Assembly: GCA_009829735.1 (NCBI GenBank)
Contig: CM020618.1
Coordinates: forward strand, 37,052,894 to 37,116,893
DNA: 64,000 nt
Direction: 5' to 3'
Source: Pyropia yezoensis
Lineage: Eukaryota > Rhodophyta > Bangiophyceae > Bangiales > Bangiaceae
Positions 20,631-31,594 of this stretch are shown here, in pieces (the stretch's first letter is position 1; each line of letters begins with the position of its first letter). Both the position numbers and the translations under genes were made by a program. The notes under the pieces are model-generated. The model worked only from the letters and a program-made list of their open reading frames with translations. It made no database searches and had not been told where the DNA came from.

Positions 20631-22551
20631 ATTCCACGGATCCACAGCGGGGACAACGGGCGGAAGAGGGGAGCGCCCTCGGCCGATGCGGACCCCACCG
20701 ACGAAGCTCCGTCTGCGCAGCTCCCACCGCAGGGCCAGTGCACGGGGCGCTGCAAGGTGCGCTCATGCGGAGGCACTTCCCGGTGCCAAGAGACCCTGGC
20801 GCCCTCCCTTTTATGCCCCCAGGCGAGTGCCTGTCGCCAGCCACGCTGGGGGCCCCGCCGCACACCCACCCGAGTGGGAAACCAGGCCGCCCCCGCTGCG
20901 GGCACAGGTGGGGCCCTGCAGCACACACCCCGCCGTTGGCCCACCAGGTGGGGGGCTTGTGCCAGCGTACGCCACGGTCGCGCCCTTCGGCACCCCCCCG
21001 CGGACGCGCGCGCCCCCCCAAGCAACTCTCACCTCTTGGGGGATGCGTTGACTCAGCGTGGACGCACGGAGGTGCTGGTGGCGTTGGCAATGTGTCTGGA
21101 CGGGCCACCACCTTGCGAGAAAGAGGAGTTGGGGTCCGACCCCAGTGTGAGTGCCAGGTTCACGCTGGTGTCAGCCATCGCCTCGGGGGGGGGCGGGGAG
21201 ACTCCCAGCGCATGAGCAGGAGGGGAGTTGGCCGCTCTGTGGCACGCTCCCACTCACAAACGCGGGCATCCGCCAAGGAACCCCCTCTGCTTCTCGCGTG
21301 GGGGGTGCGCGTCCACCGCGTGGATGCAACGAGGTACTGTGTGTGTGGCAGTTTTGCCAGGCGTTATCCCACGGAGGCGTATCCTGTATCATATAGACTC
21401 CGGGCTGCGCGACCCGTCACGCACGGGGGTTATCGCCGCTAATCGTATCGGGCGGCGTCAGCCGACGAATCACGGGGGGGCGCGGGGGGGGAGGAGGCAA
21501 CCACCCACACACTCGAACCTCCTCCCTTGCCCCTCTCCATCGCCCGTCTCACAGCCAGCCGGTATCCGGGATACGCCCGACAAAAAAAAATGAGGCGCTG
21601 CGCGATGCTCGGATTGACCCTAGGTGTGGTCGAGTCAACGCCACCGCAAGGCACGTCCCGCAATCGACCCGCACTGTACTAAGGGGGGGGGCCTGCTCGT
21701 CATTGGTCGGGGATGTGTCCCATGAGGTTCGGACGACCTGGCGGCCTCCACAAGTACCTCCTCATCCAGCGCATCGCACCGCCCGCTCCTCTTCCTTGTT
21801 CTCGCCAGATCCCCCAATCATTCTGCTATGACAGCAGGAACACCCCCGCGCAAGCAACGGCAGCGTCTTCGGGCGGAGCGGCAACAAGGGAAATCTCCCG
21901 TGCCTCTAGGTATTCCAATTCAATCTGACAGGTGGCCGTGCGGCGGATCTAGCAGCCGAGGACAAAGGATATCACATCAGGTCGCCAGGACGATGCCCCC
22001 GGACCAGACAATTTTGAGCGGCTGTACGACCACACGCGCCCGCGAAACGGCCGCACAAAGCCGTCGCGTCGAAAGGCGGCGGCGCATCCTCCCCGCGAGC
22101 ACCCCCTCGCGTCTCCTCCTGGCAAAACGCACGGCCGCAGGGGTTAAAGGACGTGCTCCGGAACGACGTCGTGGTGCGCGTCTCCCCAAGGACTGTGCCA
22201 TCCAGCGCGGACAACGGCTGGTTTGAGTCGCCAAAACCCGCGCGTCGGCTGCGGGGGTACTGTATGTACAGTACATGCAGAGCACCACCCGAGGGGTATG
22301 TCGTGGACGGCCGCCGCACCCCCTCACCCCCTCAACAAGGTCGCCAGGTCCACCTCCGTTCCCCCTGGACCCCCCCAGCGCGACCTTGCCGCCGTCGGGG
22401 TCCGTCACGCCGCCTGAAACGCCTTGGCCACTGCACCCACCACCGCTGCTGCGGTCGCGGTCGACACCAACGGCCTGGGGAGGAGGCGCTACGCACCAGC
22501 GCTTTTTTCGTTCGCATCCTGTCCCAGCCGTTCTCCCCGCGCAAATCCGGC
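20631..22551. other. intergenic stretch, no gene seen
   Basis: Open frames exist on both strands but none shows a recognisable domain, leader or signal peptide. A palindromic site (GTACTGTATGTACAGTAC) occurs at about 22258-22275. Confidence 0.45.
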
Positions 22552-22830
22552 CAAGTGGTACGCGACCACCCCCTCATCCATGGGTGGGCCAAGTGGTGAT
22601 GGGCGGGCCAAGTGGTACGCGACCACCCCCTTCACCCGTGGGTGAGTGGTACCCGGTACGCGACCACCCCCTTCACCCGTGGGTGAGTGGTACCCGGTAC
22701 CCGACCACCCCCTCACCCACGGGTACCCAGTACCCGGCCACCCCCTCACCCACGGGTGAAGATGGTGGTCGGGTACCACTCACCCACGGGTGAAGGGGGT
22801 GGTCGCGTACCACTTGGTCGGTGGCCACCA
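22552..22830. repeat. minisatellite with direct and inverted units
   Basis: A unit of about 50 bp built on TGGTACGCGACCACCCCCTT followed by CACCCGTGGGTGA repeats four to five times in direct orientation. It ends with units in reverse complement (GGGTACCACTCACCCACGGG, then a G-rich stretch and CGCGTACCA). The left and right halves can fold on each other. The array lies 150 bases beyond the stop codon of the GMC gene. Confidence 0.85.
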
Positions 22831-22979
22831 CCCACGGCCACTCCCCCCACCCCTTCCGCTCCCCCCTCTTCACCCCGTCCGTCGCCGTCTCCCCCCACCC
22901 CCGCCGCCCACTGTCTCCACCGCACCCCCCTCTGTCTCTGCGACCATGTTCCTTCCCTGCCCCCCTCCCCCCCCCTCCC

Positions 22980-25268
22980 TCACCCGCCTGGCACCCACCC
23001 CCGGGCCACCCACTCCTCCCGTACCAGCTCCGCACCACGGGCGCCGACCGTCATGGCCGTGGCGTTGGTGTTGCCACTCACCATGGACGGCGCCACCGAC
23101 AGGTCCACCACCCGCAGGCGGGCCACCCCATTCACCCGCAGCCGCCCGTCCACAACCGCCGTGGCCGCCGCGTCGGGGCCACCCGCCGCGCCCATCCGGC
23201 AGGTGCCCAGCGCGTGCCACGCCGTCGTGCCGAAGGCGCGGACGTGCGCTTCCACGGCGGCCCGCACCCGCGGCGCGCCGCGACGCAGCGGCAGCACCGG
23301 CGCCGTGGCGGGCGGAAGGCCGCCGCCGTCGCCGCACGTCAGGAGGGACAAGACGTCGGCGGTGGGCACAGGGGGCAGCAGCGGCAGCAGCGGCCCGCCG
23401 GTGGTGGCCACCACCGCCGGGGAGGTGTGGAGGAGGCGCACCCCCGCCACCACCGCCGCGACTGCCGCGTCCATGTCGGCGGCGGTGGACAGGCCGGCCG
23501 GGTCCACCACCACCGCCCCCGTGCGCGGGCACAGCGACACCCGCCCCCGAGAGGTTGGCCGCAGCGTGTAGGACGCGACAGAGAAGACGCGGTCAGTGAC
23601 AGCCGCGCGCAACGGCGCCAGCGCCGGCGCGTGCACGACCGCCGCCGACAGGGCGCGGGTGGCGGCGGCGATGGTGGTGGCCGACGGGCGGAGGGCGCGC
23701 GGGGCCCCCGCCGCCGCGGCCGCGGCCAGGGAGGACGCCGCGTACGGGAGCTGCGCCCGCAGCGGGCCGGGGCTGAGGAAAAAGGACTGCGTGTCGGCAC
23801 GGACGGGCGGGTGGGGGGGGCGGCTGCGGGGGCCGTCGCCCCCCGCCGGCGGCGCGCGGGGGGCGGCGGTGAGGAGGCGGGAAAAGAGCACGCCGTCCAG
23901 GCCCGAGGTGGTCCGGTGGGGGGGGCGGGTGCGCGCCAGGGCCGCAACGGGGACGAGGAAGTGATCCTGTAGGTGCCGCCCCACGTGGGGGGACCACACA
24001 TGGGGCGGCGGCGGCCGTGCGTCTGCGGTCGCCCCCGCCCCCGTCATTGCCGACGGTGGCGGTGGGGGTGGCGGCGGCGGTGGTGCCGGCTCCGCCCCCA
24101 CCCCAGACCGCATCAGCAGAACGGGCGACGCGAGGGCGCCGGCGCACAGAAAGACCTCCCCGCCCGGCGCCAAGCGGGCAGTCATGGGCGCCACCCGGCG
24201 GCGGGACGCCGGCGCGGCGCCCCCCCCCGACGGCGTCAGCGCCACGCCCGTGGCGGCAACGGCCGCGTCTGGGGCGGCTGCCGCGCCTGCCCCCCCCGGG
24301 CCGGCCGGGGCGTCCCCCCCAGTGGCCCCGCCTGGCGACGGCGCCAGTACCACGCGGGTGACCTCCCAGCCACAAAGGATAGTGAGCACCCCCGGGTGGG
24401 CGGCCATGGCCGGCCGCAGCAGGGCCTCGTACGCGTTGGAGGCGTCCCCCACGGTCGCCGAAAAGGTGGTGTAGGCCGCCCCGAGCTGCCCACCCTGCCC
24501 GTTGTAGTCATCCACCAGCGGCCACCCCGCGTCGGCCGCCGCGCGGCGGAGGGCGGTGGCCACCACTGGCAGCCCGTTGGCGTTGCCGCGGGCGCACGCC
24601 CCCCCCCCTTTCATCCCCACCCCCACCTCGTCGGCGCGCGTCAGCGGCACCGCCGCGTCGAGCGCGACGCGCACCCCCTTCAAGTCCCCCGCGGTCCACC
24701 CCGGCACCCCCCACTCGTCCACATCCGCCGCCGTCGGGTGCACCCACACTTTCGCATTGATGGCCGACGAGCCGCCCAGTGCGCGGCCGCGGGGGTAGCC
24801 GAGCACCCGCCCCCGCAGCGCCGGCTGCGGGGCGGTAAAGAGCCCCCAGTCCAGGGGCCCCCCCCAGGCGCCAATCCAGCCGGCGGGCGCCGCCGCCGTG
24901 GGCGGCACCGCGGCGCCGGGCTCCACCAGCAGCACCCGCCGCGGGGGGACCGCCGCCGCCGCGGCGGGCAGCAGCCCCGCCGCGAGCGCACAGCCCGCAG
25001 AGCCGCCGCCAACGAGGATGGCGTCCCAGGCGGTGGCCGCCACCGCCGCGGCGGTGGGCGTGTCGGCATCGTCGCGGGCGGCGGTGGCGGGGGGGGGCGG
25101 CGGCGGGCACCCGCCGCCGACGAGCACCCACCGGTCCAGGGCGGCCCAGACACGGGCGGCGGCGGCGCGGACGAGGAGCAGCGCCACCAGCAGCGGCGTG
25201 ATGGCGAGCGCGTAGGCCACCCCGACGGCAAGGTAGACGGCCGGTGGGATGGACGGGGGGGCAGCCAT
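22980..25268 (-). CDS. membrane-anchored GMC-family FAD oxidoreductase
   Basis: This 762-residue ORF has its ATG at 25268-25266. A hydrophobic N-terminal segment (about residues 8-32) may be a signal anchor. The FAD-binding motif ILVGGGSAGCALA follows at about 80-95, then GMC signature 1 (GYPRGRALGGSSAINAKVWV), signature 2 (GEVFLCAGALASPVLLMRSG), and a C-terminal block WHALGTCRMG with the catalytic His. SGNTNATAMTVGARGAELV carries the second catalytic position as Asn. GMC enzymes oxidise alcohols, sugars, choline or related substrates. The fatty-acid photodecarboxylases of algae are also in this fold, and I cannot tell these apart from motifs alone. The central part has long Gly/Ala/Pro insertions, so the protein is longer than the usual 550-600 residues. 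Confidence 0.88.
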   Translation of the reverse strand: MAAPPSIPPAVYLAVGVAYALAITPLLVALLLVRAAAARVWAALDRWVLVGGGCPPPPPPATAARDDADTPTAAAVAATAWDAILVGGGSAGCALAAGLLPAAAAAVPPRRVLLVEPGAAVPPTAAAPAGWIGAWGGPLDWGLFTAPQPALRGRVLGYPRGRALGGSSAINAKVWVHPTAADVDEWGVPGWTAGDLKGVRVALDAAVPLTRADEVGVGMKGGGACARGNANGLPVVATALRRAAADAGWPLVDDYNGQGGQLGAAYTTFSATVGDASNAYEALLRPAMAAHPGVLTILCGWEVTRVVLAPSPGGATGGDAPAGPGGAGAAAAPDAAVAATGVALTPSGGGAAPASRRRVAPMTARLAPGGEVFLCAGALASPVLLMRSGVGAEPAPPPPPPPPPPSAMTGAGATADARPPPPHVWSPHVGRHLQDHFLVPVAALARTRPPHRTTSGLDGVLFSRLLTAAPRAPPAGGDGPRSRPPHPPVRADTQSFFLSPGPLRAQLPYAASSLAAAAAAGAPRALRPSATTIAAATRALSAAVVHAPALAPLRAAVTDRVFSVASYTLRPTSRGRVSLCPRTGAVVVDPAGLSTAADMDAAVAAVVAGVRLLHTSPAVVATTGGPLLPLLPPVPTADVLSLLTCGDGGGLPPATAPVLPLRRGAPRVRAAVEAHVRAFGTTAWHALGTCRMGAAGGPDAAATAVVDGRLRVNGVARLRVVDLSVAPSMVSGNTNATAMTVGARGAELVREEWVARGWVPGG

Positions 25269-26938
25269 GACGCGGGAAGGGGGGGGTGAGACTCCGCAAG
25301 GGGGGTTGGGGGGGAGGGGCAGGGACGGGCGAAGAGGCAACTGCGGGCGGGGGGGGGGGGGGGGTGAAAGTCGGTCTATACACGGTACTTGCACAAGAAG
25401 GACGGGTAGCAGTTGCAGGCCGCGTACGATGGGGAGGGCGGAACGTGACACGCGCAGGGGATGAGAAGGGTGCAGCGCGGGAGCAGTGAGTGGCAACGGC
25501 CAGAGGGGGGAGCTGCACCTGGCGTATCCTTTCGGCGAGTCGTCTCGAATGGTCCCCCCGACGCCTCTTCTAGGCAGCCGGGAACGGACGGGGAAAAAAA
25601 AAAAGACCGCACGAGCAGCGGGGCCTGCCCAGCACCTCGCTCCCGAGTTGTGCAGGCTCAGGGTGCGCGGCGCCAGCAAGAGGCGCGAGGCCTGCCCACG
25701 CGGGGTGGCCACGCCACCGACGACGCCATGGTCTTGCCCCCTACCTACATATCAGTACATGTCGTTACAGTATCGACCTGAGATACCCCCCCGCGCGGGG
25801 AGGAACCACGTCGAGCGGGTGCCGCCCAGTCCACTGCCGTTGGGTCGAGCGGGGCCACGGTGGCAAAACGCAGGGCCACATGTATGCATAGAGCTCGTCA
25901 GTCGGGATGCACCCACGTGGAGTGGAAGCATCGTCTGGTGTGGAAGCTTAGGACGCATCCATGAGCCAAAAAAAATGGATGATTCAAGTACATACAGTAC
26001 ATGAGTAGATCTTCAAAAGAGAAGCTGGCCGTGCGCCCGACCCCGTGGTTGGCGTTGGCGTTGCGAGTGTCAGGTCGGATCAATTTGGCCTTGGGCAGGG
26101 CGTGTGTCGTGTCGTCTTCCCCCACACTCCCGCCCTCGTTCGACAAGCCGCTCCCCTCGCAATGCCCGGCTCTCCCCCTCGCCACCCCCCCCCCCCCTCA
26201 CCGTGAAGCACCACACCAACCCCCGCCACGCAAACGCATTGCCAGTGGGCCGACGTGTCTGCGCCGCGCTGGCCTTAGCGACTGCGGCAGCGGCGGCTGC
26301 GGCTGCCCCCCCCCCCCCCAAGAGGCCGCGCCACGCCCATCGCTCCGCAGCCACCACAGCGCAACCCCCGCCTTGCGCTCGTCCTCCTGCTCGCCACGTC
26401 CCCATGCAGGCGTGGAGCCGACGCAAGGGCTGCGCGTGCAAGGGGTGTTGGTGCTGGCTCGGCCGCGTGGGGGCGAGGCGCTGCCCACCCACCCAGGCCA
26501 GTGGGGAGGAAGTGGAGGGGGGGGTGGAAGGGGGGGTGGAAGGGAGGTGGAGAGTGTGAAGGAAGCGGGGGGGGACGGAGGTCGTCATGCGGGATGTGGT
26601 GGCAGTGCCACCTCACACACTTTGCGTGGTGGGGGTGGTGTGCGCGCTCTGTGCGCAGCGGCGGGTGCCGGCCTTTGGCTGCTCCACTCATGAGCGCCAG
26701 CCGCAGGGAGGGAGGGGGCCGGGGGGGGGGGGAGCGAGTACACAGCGACCGGCTAGGCGGCTGAGGGTGGCCGCGCCATCGACGCCTGCACGGCCGTCGA
26801 CACTGGGCTCTGGCCGGGTACCTGTCGAGGCCACCATTCTCTACGAGGCGCCGTACTGCTGCCGGTTACCTCTGGGACGCGCACTTGCCGCCTCCCCTCT
26901 CCCCTCTCCCGCCAAGACCGTCTGTTGCTGCCGCCGCC
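25269..26938. promoter_or_regulatory. divergent intergenic region (GMC gene / kinase gene)
   Basis: These 1.67 kb separate two genes transcribed away from each other. C-rich tracts on the respective coding strands abut both starts (25270-25365 and 26885-26938). Palindromic GTAC-containing sites (CAGTACATG near 25755 and GTACATACAGTAC near 25988) lie between. No ORF here has a recognisable domain. Confidence 0.4.
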
Positions 26939-28939
26939 ATGCCACGTCGACGACGGTCTTTGACGGCCGTCTTGGCCGCCACGGTGACGGCGCCGCTGGC
27001 CGTGACCGCCGCCCTCTCCCTCTGTCGTGGCACCACCGCGGATGGCACCGCCGCCTACACCCGCCGCCGTGGCGGCGCCTCTGTTGCGGGCGGCGCTCCC
27101 GCCCCTCAGGTGTGGTGCATCCGCCCACCGGTGGACCGCGCCATCAACGTCCACCGGTCGTGCGTAGCGGCGCGCGGCCTGCCCAGCGGCTCCCCCTTTC
27201 TTGTCGACGCGTCGGCGGCGGCGCCCTCCTTTGACCGCGCCGTCGGATACGAGTCGGAGCGCCGCTACCGGCGGGGCGGCCTCCACCCCGTGCGGCCGGG
27301 GGACGTGCTGGATGGGGGGCGCTACCGGGTGGTGGCCAAGCTCGGCTGGGGCTCCTTCTCCACCGTCTGGCGGGCGGTGGACACGACCGTTGCGAGGGGC
27401 GTCGACGACGCCGCCGCCAGTGGCTGGCGGCGGCCACCGCGGGAGGTGGCTATCAAGATATGGGCAGCCGACCGGAGGGGAATGGCCCTGGACGAGGCCC
27501 ACTATGCGCAGCTCCTGACTAATGCGGCCGAAGAGGAGGCGGTCGCTGCTGCCGAGCACAACCATAGCCACCGCGGTGGGGCTTGGAACCGTGGGGTCGA
27601 TGGGGGCGTGCCTCCCCCTCTGCCGCCTCTTATGCGCCAACTGAGCACCTTTACCACCGTCGGCCCGCACGGGCGCCACCATTGCGCGGTGTTTGAGCTC
27701 CTCGGCACCTCCTTACGGGTGGCCCTTTACGCCTACCTTAACACCCCCTCCGGCCTCCGCAGCGGCCGTGGGGCGCCCCTGGGGGTGGTCCAGACGGTCT
27801 CACGGGACCTGTTGCGCGCACTGGCCGTCGCGCACCGCCACTGGCTGGTGCACACGGACCTCAAGATTGCCAACCTGGCGCTCCGACTGCCGCCCGCGGC
27901 GGGCGGCCGCGGCGGGTCGGCCACGCCCGCCAGCACCGCTGCCGCCGCCACTGCCAACAGCTGTGTGGCGCTGCGGCATGCGCAGGCCCGTTTCGACAAT
28001 GCGACGGCCGCTGCAGTGGCAGCGGCAGCGGCGGCGGGTCCTGGTGCCGTGGCCGCGGCGGCGACGACCGCCGCCGACGCGGCCAATGCGGTGCCCGCGG
28101 ATGTGGTTGCCGCGCTGGCGGCGGCCACGTTTTTCACCCCCGACGGCACCTGCCACGCCATGGACGCGGTGGTGACCATTGACTGGGGCAACACGGAGGA
28201 GCTCGATGACGACGGCCGCCTGGACCGCAAGTATGTGATCCAGACGCGCGAGTACCGGGCGCCCGAGGTAATTGCGGGAGTGCCCGGCTCGGCCGCCACC
28301 GACCTGTGGTCGGTGGGGTGCATTGTTTGGGATGTGGCGGTTGGGGACTTTTTGTTTTCCCCTCACGGCACGGACGAGGGCGACACGACCGAGGAGGATA
28401 TCGAGCACTTGGCGCTGATGCGGGACGTGGTGGGCTCCCCAGCGGTGGACTTTCCGCCCGGCTTTAAGATGGGCAGCCGCTCTGGCGCGCGCCTGTGGGC
28501 ACCCGACGGACGGCTGGTGGGGGTGCCCCGGCACCGGCACGTGACGCTTGGCCGGCTGCTCCAGGCACAGAGCAACCTCCCCGCTGCGCCGCGGCGGCTG
28601 CTCGCCGACTTTTTGGGCCGCATGCTCGCGCTCGACCCGGCGGCGCGCGACAGCGCAGAGGCGCTGCTTGCCCACCCATTTCTGGCAGTCGCGTGGGACG
28701 AGCGGGAGGTTGCAACGCCCGTGCCGCTGCCGCGGGTGCCCGACGATGAGGGCGACGACGTGGCCGAGGACCATGTGGAGGTGGAGGTGGAGGTGCCCAT
28801 GGTGACCCCCCACCACCCGCCCGGAATGGCCGTGCACGTCCCTGCGCCCCTCGGAGCAAGCGTGGCAGGGGCAGCGCCGTTGCCGTTTCCGTTACCGTTG
28901 GTCGGCGCTGTAGCCGTCAGCCCCGTGGACAACTATTGA
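26939..28939 (+). CDS. SRPK-like (CMGC) protein kinase
   Basis: This 666-residue ORF starts at the ATG that follows a pyrimidine-rich leader ending GCCGCCGCC. Residues 1-35 are basic then hydrophobic, which is unusual for this family and could be a signal anchor or transit sequence. Kinase motifs are in order: glycine loop KLGWGSFSTVW at about 134, VAIK with Lys about 173, catalytic loop HTDLKIAN with Asp about 307, then an Ala-rich insert of about 100 residues, the metal-binding DWGN at about 415, TREYRAPEV at about 440 and DLWSVGCIVWDVAVGDFLF. The LGWG loop, the REYRAPEV block and an insert between catalytic loop and DFG-equivalent all match SR-protein kinases, whose spacer sits at this point. 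SRPKs phosphorylate Arg/Ser-rich splicing factors. The C-terminus is acidic, then hydrophobic. A partial copy lies downstream at 31021. Confidence 0.88.
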   Translation: MPRRRRSLTAVLAATVTAPLAVTAALSLCRGTTADGTAAYTRRRGGASVAGGAPAPQVWCIRPPVDRAINVHRSCVAARGLPSGSPFLVDASAAAPSFDRAVGYESERRYRRGGLHPVRPGDVLDGGRYRVVAKLGWGSFSTVWRAVDTTVARGVDDAAASGWRRPPREVAIKIWAADRRGMALDEAHYAQLLTNAAEEEAVAAAEHNHSHRGGAWNRGVDGGVPPPLPPLMRQLSTFTTVGPHGRHHCAVFELLGTSLRVALYAYLNTPSGLRSGRGAPLGVVQTVSRDLLRALAVAHRHWLVHTDLKIANLALRLPPAAGGRGGSATPASTAAAATANSCVALRHAQARFDNATAAAVAAAAAAGPGAVAAAATTAADAANAVPADVVAALAAATFFTPDGTCHAMDAVVTIDWGNTEELDDDGRLDRKYVIQTREYRAPEVIAGVPGSAATDLWSVGCIVWDVAVGDFLFSPHGTDEGDTTEEDIEHLALMRDVVGSPAVDFPPGFKMGSRSGARLWAPDGRLVGVPRHRHVTLGRLLQAQSNLPAAPRRLLADFLGRMLALDPAARDSAEALLAHPFLAVAWDEREVATPVPLPRVPDDEGDDVAEDHVEVEVEVPMVTPHHPPGMAVHVPAPLGASVAGAAPLPFPLPLVGAVAVSPVDNY

Positions 28940-29230
28940 AACCACTGCGGCAACTTAAACAGAGTCATATTGTCAGTCACTTGTCACTCTCTCGCCCGCA
29001 CCTTCTCCGCATGCGAAGCGCCTGTCCTCTTTGGGGAGATGGAGCACCGGTCAGCCAGTCGCACGAAACGTCGAGCGGTAACCGGGCGGCAGGGGCCGCG
29101 AACAACGGACGAGCACATCATGGAGCGCTTGGAGCGGCGCTGGGTCCTGGGGGTCTTGGAGCAGGGGCAGGGGTCATTGCATTCAACACGGGACGGCCGG
29201 GGCAGTAGTGCGACCGTCAACCTCCGAGCT
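28940..29230. other. 3' flank between convergent genes
   Basis: This short spacer separates the stop codons of the kinase and the hydrolase. The part at about 28972-29065 resembles the flank of the kinase pseudogene at about 31625-31715, so the duplication extended past the stop codon. Confidence 0.6.
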
Positions 29231-29914
29231 TTAGGATGTGCCGCCCACTCCCCCGTCCGAGGCCAAGATGGCACTCCAAAAGGCGTGCATCACGGGTGGG
29301 TGCAGAAAATTGCTGTGGACCCCCACGGGACCGTCTTCCAGCATGTGGTTCAGAGCGTCCACATTGATCACCCCCGATTGCCAGTCACGGTAGTTGTGAC
29401 CTGCGTCCACCATCGCTGACCACTGCTCTTCGCCACGAGGCAGGCGCGCACCGAAGCTCCCAATCGCCCGCCCCGTCCCGCCCCGCCCCAGGTTGGCGTA
29501 CCCTAGGAGGACCTTGTCTCTGGTCGTGTGAGTGACAAGGACGACCCCCCGCACGCGGCTGGGGACGAGAGAGAATTGGCCCCCGCTGTCAAAACAGCTG
29601 GTGTGAACCGCCCCTTGCACCAGCACCAGGGTGTCAATGACCAGCTCCTCGCGGCCCTCTTCGCGCGGGGCAGCTTCTCCGCGATCCCTTGAAGGGTGCA
29701 GCATGGAGCAAGCCAGCTGCGCCCCCAGGCTGTGGCCCATCACGTGGTATCGCACGGGCGCGCCCGGGCTGCCCCCGCCATCCCCCTCCCGCTGCAGCTC
29801 CGCCTCCTTGAGCCGCCGCAGCAGCCGTTGGCCTGCACGGGAGCCACCAACCTGCAGGTTGGGCCTGCAGCTACCGGGTGGGAGAGTGGGGTGCGGGGGT
29901 GCGACTTGGAGAAG
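29231..29914 (-). CDS. alpha/beta hydrolase (lipase-like), 3' portion
   Basis: The frame is open from a stop at 29915-29917 to TAA at 29231-29233. It contains a nucleophile elbow (VMGHSLGAQLACSML), then a beta strand with LVIDTLVLVQGAV and a stretch HTTRDKVLLGYANLG that fits the acid region. Further on comes AGHNYRDW, whose His is a candidate for the triad. The upstream part (RLLRRLKEAELQ) looks helical and coding but lacks a clear ATG. A first exon further upstream, or truncation, is likely. Substrate is unknown. The gene runs toward the kinase. Confidence 0.6.
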   Translation of the reverse strand, partial: LLQVAPPHPTLPPGSCRPNLQVGGSRAGQRLLRRLKEAELQREGDGGGSPGAPVRYHVMGHSLGAQLACSMLHPSRDRGEAAPREEGREELVIDTLVLVQGAVHTSCFDSGGQFSLVPSRVRGVVLVTHTTRDKVLLGYANLGRGGTGRAIGSFGARLPRGEEQWSAMVDAGHNYRDWQSGVINVDALNHMLEDGPVGVHSNFLHPPVMHAFWSAILASDGGVGGTS

Positions 29915-29917
29915 TCA

Positions 29918-31020
29918 CCGCCACCACCACGCGCGGCAGGGCGCGGCACCTCGCCCCGACTGACCTGCCCCAGCGGCGAGAGGGGAGGCAGAGGTAGGGA
30001 GGAGGAGGAGCCGGCGGGCGTGAAAAAACGGGGGGAGACGGGCGCGGGGGGAAGGGGTTCGACCAATGGCAACAGCGCCAGACGCGGGGGGAGGTGCTCC
30101 CGCCGCGGCCGCGGTGGGTGCGTCCGAGCGGGGAGGGGGCGGCTCCGTCAAATAAGAGGCTGCGGGAGGGGGGGGGGGGGGTGGACTGCGCCTACCAGCG
30201 TGCATGGGAGATGAGAGCGGCGCCCTCCAGTGGATGGGCGGTGGCGGGTTGTGGCTGGGGGGGAGGCGCCTACCGCCTACTGCGCGTCGAGGGTCTTGCA
30301 ATGTGGGAGTGGGCAGCGAGGGGCAGCGGCGGTTATCAGCCGCGGGAGCGACCACCCCTCCAGTGGCTTCCTTCAACCCCGCCTGCGCGACTGACGACGG
30401 GAGCTGCGTGCACCTCCCGGCAGGGGCAGCTGCAGGGGGCCCCTGCACAGCCCTACAGACTCTGGTGGGCGTTGCACCACCGGTGGCGGGGGGGGACGGA
30501 GGTGGGGTGAGTCACCCACGGTGACGGGGTCATTGTTGGTACATTGGACACACACCCAGCACCGTGGCGGACAGCAACTTTACCTGCTGGCAGCCCGTGC
30601 CACACAAGATCGCCATCGCGAGACACAACCTCTTGACCGAGCTTCCTTTTCGCGCGCCGTCTGGGTCGGGCCCCTGCGCAGTGGGTCTAAAACCGAGTAC
30701 CTACATTTCCGTGCAAGACGGCCCTCAGGGGGTCGTGAGGGCCTGCTTACAGAAGCCGACCCTCCCACAGAGGCCGTAAAGGCCATCTTGCACGGAAATG
30801 TAGGTACTCGGTCTTAGACCCACTGCGCTGGGTGGACCGGGTCGTTGCCCCACTCGCCCCTCTTCCGCTGCAGATGCGGACTTCAGCGCTCACGCTATCT
30901 GCCATCAAGGGTGCCACCCCTGCGATGTTATTGACGCTCCTACGCACTCTTTGTGACTGACTCATATTTTTCTACCGTCACAACCGCGCCGACTTCCGCA
31001 GTGACTGTGGCGCGTCTTTG
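29918..31020. other. gene-free stretch with a foldback element
   Basis: Besides the inverted repeat at 30676-30828 I see G-rich low-complexity sequence and no supported gene. A 5' exon of the minus-strand hydrolase could lie here but could not be identified. Confidence 0.4.
30676..30828. repeat. 153-bp foldback element, 48-bp inverted arms
   Basis: Arms at 30676-30723 and 30781-30828 are reverse complements with two mismatches in 48, starting GCGCAGTGGGTCTAA. A 57-bp loop separates them. No clear target duplication is visible. It looks like a small foldback or MITE-type element. Confidence 0.85.
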
Positions 31021-31594
31021 AGAATGGTGCAGACTGTCGTACGGGAGCCCTGCTGCGCGCGCCGGCCATCGCACCCCGCCACTGGCTCATGCACACGGAC
31101 CTAGATAGATAGCCAGCCTGGAACTATGGCTGCCGCCTGTGGAAAGCAGGCCACGCCCGCTGCCACCGCCGCCGCCACCGCTGCCACAGACAGCAGCTGC
31201 GTGGCGCCACCTCACCACAGGCCCGTGCCGACCGTGCGACGGCGGCGGCCCTGACCTGGTGGCGCGCGACGGGGCAGAGGCGCTGCTCGCTCACCCACCC
31301 CTGGCGGGTCACGTGGGACGAGCGGGAGGCAGCAGCGCCCGTGCCGGCGGCGGCGGGTGCCCCACAATAGGGCTGGCGGTCATCGTCACACATGATGTGG
31401 CCGAGGACTACGCAGAGGAGGAGGTGGAGGTGGAGGTGCCGTTGGGCACACCCCTCTGCCCGCTGGGGATGGTCAAGCGCGTTCCGGCGGGCCCCCACTC
31501 TCCAGCGCGGCAGGGCTCCGCCGTGGCCGTTGCCGTTGCCGTTGGCCTGCGGATGCGAAGCACCCGTCACACATCACACAGTGCAAGCGAATGA
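31021..31594 (+). pseudogene. decayed partial duplicate of the SRPK-like kinase
   Basis: Three blocks align with the intact kinase gene. About 31021-31075 matches the sequence before the catalytic loop. About 31076-31225 matches the catalytic loop and the start of the Ala-rich insert, but the loop reads HTDL followed at once by stop codons. About 31245-31565 matches the C-terminal lobe and acidic tail (counterpart of 28632 onward). Roughly 600 bases covering the insert end, DWG and APE motifs are missing. The flank after it also matches the kinase 3' flank. It cannot make an active kinase. Confidence 0.8.

Noticed and set aside
22790..23972. Long plus-strand frames over 22.8-24.0 kb
   Set aside because: They are the complement of the GMC oxidoreductase gene, which has clear conserved motifs on the minus strand.
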